NCBI GenBank assembly: GCA_005798335.1 | Contig: SYJV01000274.1 | Coordinates: 1 to 40,172 of the forward strand | Direction: 5' to 3' | Length of the DNA stretch: 40,172 nt | Source of the DNA: Planctomycetaceae bacterium | GTDB lineage: Bacteria > Planctomycetota > Planctomycetia > Pirellulales > Pirellulaceae | In this document: piece after piece, positions 15,769-24,600 of the stretch | Layout of the letters: every line of letters starts with the position of its first letter | Numbering within the stretch: the first letter of the stretch is position 1 | Position numbers and translations under genes: made by a program | The notes under the pieces: generated by a model | Database searches by the model: none | What the model was told of the DNA's origin: nothing | Seen by the model: only the letters and a program-made list of their open reading frames with translations

Positions 15769-17034
15769 ATGCAGAGTTTGGTTCGTGCGATTATTGCGTT
15801 GATGTTTCTATTTTCGACTCCACACGGAGTTTTGGCGGACGATATCGTCGAATTGGCCAATGGTGCCAAGGTCCGCGGCAAAGTCGTGTCTCACCAAGCG
15901 GGAGCCATTGTCGTCGAAGTTGTTGTCGGCGGAAAGACCTACTCGCGAAAGTATGATCGCGATATAGTTAAGAGCGTCATCGTTGATGGCAGTGCGATTC
16001 CGATCGGTACCGGCGAAAAGAAAACGGCTCGTTCCAAAACCGAGATCCTGGCCGAGATAAAGTTGGCCGGTGAGTCATTGCCCGATTGGTTCGAAGCGAC
16101 CAAGTTGAGCTATCCGCCGACACTGGATCTCGATTGGCCCATACCGCCGCCCAAGGGCTGGGATAACTCAAAGAACGTCGGCCAATTCGTGTGGGATCGA
16201 ATCAATCCAAACCCTAACCAGTGGCGTAACGGCGTCAAGCTGATGCATCACATCTTGGATATTCACCACGGAAATACCGCAGTGACCAAGCAAGCCATGC
16301 TCGCTCTGGGCAGCATGTACCATCATTTGCTGGTCGACTACCCTCGCGCAGCGTATTGGCTGCAGCGCGCCGGAGTGGTGAATGAGCCAGACCGGGACGT
16401 GCACGCTGGAATTCAATTGGCGGACAGTTACTGGCAACTGGGTAGCAAATCGATGGCCAAGGATGTTGTCGACCGCATGCGACGACGACCGTTGCATGCA
16501 ATCAAGTTACTCGGCGACATGGGCGAAACGGAAGAGGCGATTCGGTTGGCCGAGTCGTTCAGTAAGTTTTCCGAACCGGTGACCTGCTTCCTGTATGCCG
16601 GCGACGTATATCGGGTGGCCGGTAATCTCGATGCGTCCGAGCAGTATTACCGCAAAGCTCTCCAAGCCGCGGATCGCGACGCGCGCGATAACGATCATGC
16701 AAAACGCGACCGCCAGCGCGCCGAAGCGAGTCTAGCAGCCATCGAGTTCTACCGGCTCAAACCGACCGAAATCACCGATGGGACATACTCGGCCAGCAGT
16801 CTTGGCTACGAAGGCCAAGTCGAGGTCGCTGTGCAAGTAAATGCTGGTCGCATTACTTCGGTAAATGTGACGAAACACCAGGAAAAGCAATTCTATTCTT
16901 CGATTTCCGATACTCCGCCGCGTATTATCGCCAAGCAAGGATTCGCTAACGTCGACACAGTGGCAGGGGCGACAATTACGTCGGAAGCCATTATCAACGC
17001 GGCCGCCAAGGCCTTGGCCAAAGGCAAACCATAG
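15769..17034 (+). CDS. Secreted FMN-binding domain protein with covalent-FMN motif (NosR/RnfG-like domain)
   Basis: The product is 421 residues from the ATG at 15769. A signal peptide (residues 1-22, ending VLA before DD) is followed by a small beta domain (ELANGAKVRGKVV, a type often seen in planctomycete secreted proteins), a helical TPR-like middle (about 120-320) and a C-terminal FMN-binding domain (about 335-415). That domain ends with DTVAGATITSEAI. The Thr of GAT (about residue 402) is the expected site for phosphoester-linked FMN attached by ApbE. A periplasmic one- or two-electron carrier is likely. It lies 60 bases after the PVC cytochrome gene and 1 base before the polyferredoxin gene. 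A TTG at 15763 is also in frame but gives no better start. Confidence 0.88.
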   Translation: MQSLVRAIIALMFLFSTPHGVLADDIVELANGAKVRGKVVSHQAGAIVVEVVVGGKTYSRKYDRDIVKSVIVDGSAIPIGTGEKKTARSKTEILAEIKLAGESLPDWFEATKLSYPPTLDLDWPIPPPKGWDNSKNVGQFVWDRINPNPNQWRNGVKLMHHILDIHHGNTAVTKQAMLALGSMYHHLLVDYPRAAYWLQRAGVVNEPDRDVHAGIQLADSYWQLGSKSMAKDVVDRMRRRPLHAIKLLGDMGETEEAIRLAESFSKFSEPVTCFLYAGDVYRVAGNLDASEQYYRKALQAADRDARDNDHAKRDRQRAEASLAAIEFYRLKPTEITDGTYSASSLGYEGQVEVAVQVNAGRITSVNVTKHQEKQFYSSISDTPPRIIAKQGFANVDTVAGATITSEAIINAAAKALAKGKP

Positions 17035-17035
17035 G

Positions 17036-19081
17036 ATGCGGCTGAATTGGTTTTTGCCGATGATCCGCCGTCCGCGCGACGGCATTCGCCAGCTCAAGCG
17101 GCGTCGATTGGTCGAAACACTCCGTCGAATACTGCCTGCCGCTTGTTCGTCGGACTGGACCACGAAACGCCGAGGACTGGGGCGAACCTTCTTGCGGCGC
17201 CTGGGACTAAGCTGGTTGGCTTCTCCGGTGCGGCGCGTTGTTCAGTCAGTCTGCCTGGTGACTTTTCTAATCTTATTCTTCTACGTCTGCTGGCCGTATG
17301 ATGCGCGACCTGCCCAATCGTGGCCGGGGTTTATTCCGATCAGCGTTGATGCAGTCAGCGGACGGGCGACCCTCACCGGTAATGAAACCACCACCGACTT
17401 ACTGCAGCCAGGAAGCCGCCTACACGCTAGCGATGCGAGTGACCAGGCACAGCTCGTTACGTTGGGGCGGTTTGAAATCGTTTCGGTAGCAGAAAACTCC
17501 GTTGAATTGTCTCCGGTAGAAAAACTCAGCGACGATATTCTGGCCGCTATGGCTCTGAGTACCGGTCCATGGAGCTTGAGCCGCGAACCGCTCCAATTGT
17601 GGCCGAACCACTATGCGAACAACTTGGCTCGCAAGGAGAAAATCGCTGCCGAGTTCTTCTTGGTGATCGATCCGCTGGTCAGTTTCTCGACAGCCGTCGC
17701 GTCGCGCAGTTGGGTCTGGTCGCTCACGTCGGCTGTGATCATTTTGGTGGTATGCGTTGTCGTCCCACGAGGTTTTTGCGGTTACCTTTGCCCGCTAGGA
17801 ACGACGATCGATTTGTTCGACGCCTTGATTGGCAAGCGATTCACTAGATTTCGAGTTCCTGACGACGGATGGTGGGTGCACGTCAAGTATTATCTGCTGC
17901 TGGCTATTTTGGTCGCAGCGGTCAGCGGCGTGCTGATCAGTGGGTTCTTTGCGGCGATCCCTGTAATTACGCGTGGTTTGATGTTCACCGTGGCTCCGCT
18001 GCAAACCGGTTGGTCCGTGGGGTGGCATCAAATGCCGCCGATGCATTCGGGACATTGGTTGTCGATCACCTTGTTTTTTACGGTGCTGGGGCTCGGTGTT
18101 CTCAAGCCCAGATTTTGGTGCAAATATGTCTGTCCCAGTGGAGCAGTATTTTCGCTGGGCAACTTGTTTCGAGTTAGCCAGCGCAAGGTCGAGTCGAGTT
18201 GCATCCATTGCAACAAATGCGTTGAGATCTGTCCGTTCGATGCGATCAAGCCTGACTTTACCACGCGGACGACCGATTGCACGTTGTGCCAAAGCTGTGG
18301 TGGAGTATGCCCGACCCATGCGATCAAGTTCGTCGGACGCTGGGAGATTGCGGGCCTGAAAAGCGCCAACGATCCGCCCACTGGCGAGACGCCGATTGGC
18401 AGGCGAGGATTCGTAGCCACAGGAGTTGGATTACTGACGGCAACAGCGGCGGGAGCAGCGACAGCCGGTGCTACGAGTCTGCTAGGTGCGCGCTTAGACC
18501 GAGCCAATTCGCCCCGCCCAATCCGTCCACCGGGCAGCGTCGCTGAAGAAGAATTTCTGCAAAAGTGCATTCGCTGTGCCGAGTGTTTTAAAGTATGTCC
18601 CAGCGATGTCCTGCAACCGCTCGGATTTTTGCAGGGGCTGGAAGGTCTGTGGACACCCCACGTGGTCGCCGATTGGGCTGGGTGCGCGTCGAGCTGCAAT
18701 AATTGTGGTCAAGTCTGTCCGACGGGAGCCATTCGCGCATTGTCGCTGGAAGAAAAGAAAAGCACGCGCATCGGGCTGGCAATTGTCGATAGCAACTCTT
18801 GCCTACCGCTGGCTGGCCGCGAGGCTTGTCAACTGTGCGTCGACGAATGCAACGCTGCCGGATACCACGCGATCGAGTTCGTTCAAGTACGGACGGAAGT
18901 TGACGCAACAGGCATGCCGATCGAAGGGACTGGATTTCTGGCACCGGTCGTCGTCGCCGAAAAATGCGTCGGCTGCGGTCTCTGCCAGACTCGCTGTTAC
19001 GGTATCAACGTCGCCGCCAAGAAATTGTTGATGGAATCGGCCATCGTCATCAAAACGGGCCCAGGCTTGGAAGATCGCTAG
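17036..19081 (+). CDS. Membrane polyferredoxin, NapH-like and NapG-like parts fused
   Basis: This 681-residue protein joins two modules. The first resembles NapH/NosR: a transmembrane helix at about 68-87, further helices at about 228-245, 284-320 and 342-356, the membrane cysteine motifs CGYLCP (248-253) and CKYVCP (362-367), then two 4Fe-4S clusters (C389-C399 and C415-C425). The second resembles NapG/MauM: a twin-arginine-like signal RRGFVATG (from 456) with a hydrophobic stretch, then clusters at C511-C521, C550-C561, around C598-C605, and C644-C654. It should pass electrons between the membrane quinone pool and periplasmic carriers. The ATG lies one base after the FMN gene stop, so translation is probably coupled. 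The region between the first two helices (about 90-225) is soluble. Confidence 0.9.
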   Translation: MRLNWFLPMIRRPRDGIRQLKRRRLVETLRRILPAACSSDWTTKRRGLGRTFLRRLGLSWLASPVRRVVQSVCLVTFLILFFYVCWPYDARPAQSWPGFIPISVDAVSGRATLTGNETTTDLLQPGSRLHASDASDQAQLVTLGRFEIVSVAENSVELSPVEKLSDDILAAMALSTGPWSLSREPLQLWPNHYANNLARKEKIAAEFFLVIDPLVSFSTAVASRSWVWSLTSAVIILVVCVVVPRGFCGYLCPLGTTIDLFDALIGKRFTRFRVPDDGWWVHVKYYLLLAILVAAVSGVLISGFFAAIPVITRGLMFTVAPLQTGWSVGWHQMPPMHSGHWLSITLFFTVLGLGVLKPRFWCKYVCPSGAVFSLGNLFRVSQRKVESSCIHCNKCVEICPFDAIKPDFTTRTTDCTLCQSCGGVCPTHAIKFVGRWEIAGLKSANDPPTGETPIGRRGFVATGVGLLTATAAGAATAGATSLLGARLDRANSPRPIRPPGSVAEEEFLQKCIRCAECFKVCPSDVLQPLGFLQGLEGLWTPHVVADWAGCASSCNNCGQVCPTGAIRALSLEEKKSTRIGLAIVDSNSCLPLAGREACQLCVDECNAAGYHAIEFVQVRTEVDATGMPIEGTGFLAPVVVAEKCVGCGLCQTRCYGINVAAKKLLMESAIVIKTGPGLEDR

Positions 19082-19181
19082 TGTTCTACCGACGGCCTGT
19101 TCCTCCGGGCCTACGGGCAACGCCGTGAAGCATTTTTTCCTGAAAATATGAGGGTTTATTTTAGCATCGATCGGAAAATGA

Positions 19182-19341
19182 ACCGTGTTCCCAGGGCGGC
19201 GTTCTACCGCGTTCTACCCTGGGGTGGTTTTTGCCGGGCCATTCAGGCCGATACACCGATACGCTAACGAGTCGGATCTTGACGGCCCCAAGGGTCAACC
19301 ACAAATCAGCCCAGGGCAGAGCGCCGCCCTGGGAACACGGT
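19182..19341. repeat. 160-bp element with perfect 20-bp terminal inverted repeats (MITE-like)
   Basis: The ends 19182-19201 and 19322-19341 are exact inverted copies beginning ACCGTGTTCCCAGGG. Inside, the CCCTGGG/CCCAGGG motif recurs near both ends (about 19220 and 19310). There is no transposase. The minus strand can be read through the element as a short peptide (with SQGGALPWADLW), which I take as a by-product of the repeat, not a gene. No convincing target duplication flanks it. It stands between the polyferredoxin gene and the truncated duplicate; the remaining bases 19082-19181 and 19342-19416 hold nothing else recognised. Confidence 0.8.
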
Positions 19342-19416
19342 AACCATCGAATGTTTGCCCTCAAGGGGCCGAACGATCGATGTCGAATTCTCAATGTGTG
19401 TCCTATTTTGCCCCTT

Positions 19417-20277
19417 TTTGATCAAAGCCCTCGGTGAGACGCGCCAAGCGCAAGCCAGAGGTGCATTGCTGACACTGCTGCGCCAAACCAACGCTGGACC
19501 AATACACAGCGTCGTCATTGACGCATTGGGATACTTTGACGACTCGCAAATCGCAAGCGTCGTCGCGCAGCAGTATCCGACATTGTATTCCACGGCGCAA
19601 GGGCGAGCCATCGAATTGCTGTCCGGCCGACCAGAGTCCGCCTTGGTGATGCTCGAGTCGATTGAATCCAAAACGATTCCACCTCAAGCCGTATCGCTCG
19701 TTCACGTTCGAGCCATGCGCGAAATGACTGACCCGCCTATCGCCGCGCTGACCGTAACACAATGGGGCAAAGTGCAAGCGACAACTCCGCTCTTGATGCG
19801 TGGGCGGGTCAGCGCCGTTCAGCAGATACTGGGCAAGGGAAAAGGCGATGCAGCTCGCGGCCAACAGTTATTCAAGACGCTCTGCGCTAACTGCCACAAA
19901 CTGCACGGAGTAGGCGAGTCGATCGGTCCGATTTGTCCGCTGTCGAACGAAAGAATCGCGATCTCTTGGTGGTGAATGTGGTCGACCCAAGCTCAGTTAT
20001 TCGCCAGCAGTACATCAGTCATATGGCCCTGACCACCGATGGTCGAACACTCACCGGATTGTTGGCGGAATCCAATTCCCAAACGATAACTCTCCTAGAT
20101 GCCAAGAACAATCGAACCATGCTCAATCGTCAGTACATCGAGCAACTGAAGGAATCGCCGATTTCGCTGATGCCGGAGAATTTACTGGATGCACTTTCCA
20201 ATGAACAAGTTCGCGATCTGTTCGTTTTCTTGCAGAGCGACGCTGAAATTGACCTAGGAAAGCGAATAGCACTGTGA
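19417..20277 (+). pseudogene. Decayed duplicate of the 3' end of the PVC CxxCH gene at 12643-15708
   Basis: From TTTGATCAAAGCC at 19417 the sequence follows the parent gene from 14859 to near its end, including the last HEAT-like repeats, CANCH and SLMPE. There is no 5' part and no start with a signal peptide. A single C is missing near 19927-19930 (GGTCCGATTTG against GGTCCCGATTTG in the parent), which shifts the frame right after the haem motif: the first frame stops near 19975 and the second resumes at about 19933. The stop codon of the parent is changed to CGA, so the second frame runs on a few codons to 20277. Amino-acid differences are mostly conservative, which suggests that it was once a complete functional paralogue. 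Confidence 0.88.
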
Positions 20278-20424
20278 CGGGGCGACGGCGCGCGAATGGT
20301 TACGCTAGGTCAAGCCGGGGGACATCGGTCGATCTGGGTGGCGCCGAGTCAGAACGCGATCTGCTATAGGACATCATCGCTATCGCTGGCGAGCGCTGAA
20401 AGCGAACCCCAGCTTCCTTACCCA

Positions 20425-21393
20425 TCAACGCGCGAACGGGTCCGACCCTGGGCTCGGATGCGTCCGGTAGACCAGGCTGTCGCTGAACTTGCCGCCCTTC
20501 ACGAAGTGCATCCGGAAGCCGTCGTATGTAAAGTAACAGGGTACCGTCGTCTTGGGTGTGAGAACGTAATCGAATTTCTCGACGCGCGTGACCGCAATCT
20601 TCTTGCCGCCGATGACCGCGGTCTCCTTGATCCGCCGCACGGCCGTCGGCAGATAGTTGTCCACGAACTGGTCAACGGCCTCGGGACTTTCCACAGCCGT
20701 CTCCACGAAGTCAAAATGTATGTTCCCCACCTCCCCACCCGACGTGAGGAACGCGATGCGAAACGGCCGTTCGTTGTACACTTTCCAGCCGCTGTTACTG
20801 AACACCCGCTGATCGGACGTGACCTTGATGCGCACGATCTTGGCGCAGAATACCCGCATCTTCAATGCACTGCCGGACTTCGCCCCAAACAGCCGGATGA
20901 GCTGTTCGAGGTTCTGCGCGTTCTGCCCGACCGAACAGGCCCGAATGGCCAGGTGGTTGAGCTGCTTACGGTGCACGGCCCGAAGCTTTTCCTGCACCCG
21001 CTCAATGACGTTTCCCTGGCTGGTGCTCATGTTGAAGTAGTAGGCCGCCTCTGAGGTTCTGGAACTCAGCAACATTTTTACGGCCTCCGCCCCGATCTGG
21101 CAACTGGTGCCGCCCTTGACGATCGGTAACGTCAGCCCGTTTTCGCTCCCGTGGCAGATCACCATGACGTTGCCCGGGATGATCGCATCGCGCACGATAC
21201 GGTCGCACAGGCTTTCCAAGTTCATGCCATCCACTTGTTGAAACGAGTCGACGCGGATCGTTTTGCCGGTGTATTCCACCGTTTGCAAGCCAAGATCGAC
21301 GAGTTTCCCCGGCTCGATCGGATGGAGCGGGAACGATTCGAAAAAGGCCTTCTCCCGCGAATAGTCTCCATCGACAAACAGTGTGGTTCCCAC
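20425..21393 (-). CDS. Orphan protein of unknown family with a possible caspase-like His/Cys pair
   Basis: The 322-residue soluble product starts with GTG at 21393, preceded by a strong AGGAGGG ribosome site. I do not recognise a named family. Two strand-end motifs stand out: NVMVICHGSENGL (H81) and LNHLAIRACSVGQNA (C153). A hydrophobic strand ending in HG and a second strand ending in (A)C about 70 residues later is the arrangement of clan CD peptidases (caspase, gingipain, CHAT) and of related domains of unknown activity. The C-terminal half is beta-rich and lysine-rich with no motif. No signal peptide is present, so it is probably cytoplasmic. It stands alone between a pseudogene and a repeat, which fits a transferred gene. 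The peptidase idea is inference. Confidence 0.6.
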   Translation of the reverse strand: MGTTLFVDGDYSREKAFFESFPLHPIEPGKLVDLGLQTVEYTGKTIRVDSFQQVDGMNLESLCDRIVRDAIIPGNVMVICHGSENGLTLPIVKGGTSCQIGAEAVKMLLSSRTSEAAYYFNMSTSQGNVIERVQEKLRAVHRKQLNHLAIRACSVGQNAQNLEQLIRLFGAKSGSALKMRVFCAKIVRIKVTSDQRVFSNSGWKVYNERPFRIAFLTSGGEVGNIHFDFVETAVESPEAVDQFVDNYLPTAVRRIKETAVIGGKKIAVTRVEKFDYVLTPKTTVPCYFTYDGFRMHFVKGGKFSDSLVYRTHPSPGSDPFAR

Positions 21394-21405
21394 GATGTCC
21401 CTCCT

Positions 21406-21419
21406 GCGGGAGTTCCCGC
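21406..21419. promoter_or_regulatory. Short inverted repeat directly upstream of the ribosome site of the orphan protein
   Basis: The sequence GCGGGAGTTCCCGC has 6-base arms around two bases and lies immediately before the AGGAGGG ribosome site of the minus-strand gene starting at 21393. In the mRNA it could form a small hairpin touching the ribosome site; in DNA it could be an operator half-pair. Neither is shown. Confidence 0.3.
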
Positions 21420-21498
21420 GTGCCTATTACACCCTACCGAGCCCGTCCTGTCAACACTCCGATTCTGTTCCAGCCGTACCAGGGCCGATCGCTACGGT

Positions 21499-21596
21499 TA
21501 GGCGATCGGCAGATGGGTTCTTACCAATACAATCTCGTGGCGCAAGCGAATGCCTACCGCCATCAATCCACTCGCTTGCGTGTCGAGCTTGTACCC
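21499..21596. repeat. Palindromic intergenic repeat, family A (copy 2, degenerate)
   Basis: It shares with the element at 2374-2511 the outer arm (AGGCGATCGGCAGATGGG), the stretch TTACCAATACAA, the arm CGCAAGCGAATG and the returning arm CACTCGCTTGCG. The centre also keeps ATCAATCC next to the returning arm. The outer right arm is not recognisable here, so the copy is decayed or truncated. It sits between the orphan protein and the CHAT-like gene; the rest of 21394-21648 holds nothing I recognise. Confidence 0.7.
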
Positions 21597-21648
21597 ACAG
21601 GACCTACGGTGACTTGTGAGAAACAGTCAACACATTACACCCGCAGCT

Positions 21649-24600
21649 CTACGGTGGCTTGGGCGCCTCATGGTCGCCGACCAGGAAATAGCCGCTCCAG
21701 AGCAACGAATAATCGCCGTCTACCAGCGCAGTGCCGTTGCGAATTGCCGGCGGAAGCGCCGGTTCGTCTTCAGCGGGGAGTTGCTCAGCCCACAGCGCGA
21801 TGGCTGACCGCTGCCATGCGGCCGACGGCGATTCGAACTGCAATTCCTCCAACAATCTCGCTAAGGCGATCTGGGTGCTGCGACCTCCGACGGGCCAACG
21901 CGTCAAAATGGCGGCGCGAGTTCCTGACGACAGCAGCGTACACGCAGGCAGAAATAGTTCGTTGCCGCCAGCCAGCACTTTTGCTTCGGCCGAAGAATGC
22001 ATACCGCACAAAATTACCCTGGCTGGCGATTTGAGCGGCGACTGCAACCAACTTCCCAGCACGTTGTCGCGATTGCCATTAAAGGGCAGAATCCTCAAGT
22101 CCCACGGATTTTTGGGAAAAGGACTGTCTGCGGCCACCCACAATTGGTCAGCGCGAAGACGCAACCAATGAGTTGGCAGCGCTGGCAGTTTTTGCGTGAG
22201 GTCGATGCGCTGGGAGTTGGGGATTACTTGAACCAGTGAATCGGACATCTGTGCGTTGGTCGCTCGGTTGTTAGAAAAGAAACTACCAACAACTCCAGCG
22301 GTATCAACGACGTTCGGGGCAGCGCCAACGATCAATTGAATAGAGCCGATCGTCGGTAGATAAGTGATCCGATGGCGCGCTAAAAGTGGTGCGGGATTCA
22401 GCGCATCCGAATCGGGTAAAACTTCGAACGGCAAATACCATAAATTGCCGCTCGGCACGATGATCAACCGATTCGCAGCTTGAGTCATAGTGCGAATATT
22501 CTCGGGCAGCAGCAACTTTGAAAGAGCTGCTGCGGACAGTTGAACTGCTTCGCGCACTTCCTGTTCGTCGCGTTTGGCTTGACCAGGCACGCCGATTGCC
22601 GCGAGCAACTGTTGGATATGCTGAAGAGCTGCGGCGCGATCGTCGACTCGCCAAGACTCTTCTGTGTTCTTGTTGATCGCAATTCCCAGCAGGGATTTCT
22701 CGGTTTCTACCCAAGCGATCACCAAGTCATCGTCCTGCATCGCTCGACGAATTTCGGCCAAACTTGCTGGCAGCGGCGCGAATCGTTCCAACGGCCAACG
22801 CTTCAGCGCGAACGCTGTCAAAAGGTTTTCAAAGTTCTCCGCCACGCGCGCCAACTCGGTGGCTTTCTTTTTTGCTTCGGCGGTCAACTGTTTGTCGTCG
22901 ACCGCCATAGGTTGCTGGTTCAACTCGGTAATCAGCTTTTGCATTCGCGCGGCCATGTTGGAGATCGCTGGATTCATTTGTATCGCTTGTTGCAAAGCTG
23001 CTTGAACAGTTGGCGGCAATATTGGATGAATTCCTCCTGCGGCTTGTCGCCAACCGTACAGGCGTCCTCCCAGCGGTAGCGCTTCGTACAGTCGTTGACG
23101 TTGTACTCGATCCATGCGCGCAACAATCTCCTCTTTCGTACCTCTGCGGATCGCGAATTCCAGCCAACGCTCATATGCCGGTAGCGCTGACGTAGTAATG
23201 TGAGTCAAGCACTCGATGGGAAACATCATCCAATCTGCCGATGACGGTTCGGCTAGTAATCGACTGAGCGCTTGTTCGCCCTCCAATATGCCCAGTGCTC
23301 CCTTGTCGACCAAGTCCAACGCCATCTGTGTTTGAAAGACATAGCGCGCGGCCGTCCCTGAGCGCGGATTGCCGCGCAGCAGTGTCAGCGCCGTGTCCAA
23401 ATTCTCGAGGCCCACTGCCGCATTGTTCTGTGCAAACGCAAATTGAGCCGCGACATAGCTGGCCTGCGCCAGCACTCGCGGGACGGCGATCTGCTTCTGG
23501 CGCTGTCTTAGTACCGTACCGGTTTGTTTGACTAGAGTATCAAAAGCGGCCACATTGCCCGCCGCAAGAGCCAGTTCGGACGCTGCCGCGCTGATTGAAA
23601 CGAAAGCGTGGCGGCTGCGCGATTGATTCCAGGCAATGGCTCCTTGAAATGTCGGCAACAGGTCGGCACGACGCGTTGCCGTGGCGATGCCTGCAGCTAA
23701 CGACGCCGATTCAGCGAGCGTGTCAAACTGATCAAAGTGGGCAGCAATCACCGCAGCATCCAACAGATTTGTTAGCGCCGCTGGCGGGTTCGAACTGTTC
23801 ACGTCCATTTGTCCCAACGCGACCAATGCCAGGGGAGTAAGAAAATAATCGTATTGCTCGCCGATGCTGCTGCCCAACATTAACACTGCGCGCGATTGTT
23901 GGTCCTCGCGCGAGCCAGCCATTGCCAAGCCATGTAGCACGTTCCACGAGGCGCTGACCCAGGGGACGTTTTGCTGCGGTGCTTTTGCAAATAGTTGCAC
24001 CAGAGGATCGGCCAGTGGCGAGTGGCGCGCCAACGGCCCCAAGTATTGGGCTCGCCGCCATAACGCGATCCCGATCGTGCGCAGTACTTCGGCAACGTCC
24101 AAGCGGGTAACCATGGAAATGGGTGCGACCACGCCGCCGTTAGGCAATGTCTGAGCCGCCGTCGGGTCGACAGCAATTTGCGTGGCATCGGGAATCGCAA
24201 CCAAGGGAAACTTGCGGGACGAAGCGCCCCAAGTAACGTTTCTGCTGCCAGTATTTAAGACAGGCAATGCGGCCATTGGTACGTTTAGCTGATCGATCCA
24301 ATTGGGATATGCCAGCGCGAGCATCAATGCGGCGTCGTATTGCTCGAGCGCCATCGCGATGCTCCCCTGCTGATAGAAGCATTCGCCTAGCATCACCAAC
24401 GGAGGAATACTATCTACCCAGCGCTGTTTTCCGATTTGACGAGCCCGTTTGAAAGCTGACTGAAACCCTTCGGTCGCATCTTGGATTTGTCCGCTGTCGT
24501 AAAGATCCTTGGCAATATAATAATCGGGACGAGGTAACTCACTGGCGACCACGTTGGTAGGAGGAGCTTGTCCGAGCGCGACCGAGACGTAAACCGCAAT

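Noticed and set aside
18028-18699. 223-residue minus-strand open frame inside the polyferredoxin gene
   Set aside because: The plus strand encodes regular 4Fe-4S motifs throughout, so the opposite frame is a by-product.
19161-19394. 77-residue minus-strand frame with SQGGALPWADLW
   Set aside because: It consists of the terminal-inverted-repeat element and is explained by it; similar peptides arise from repeats.
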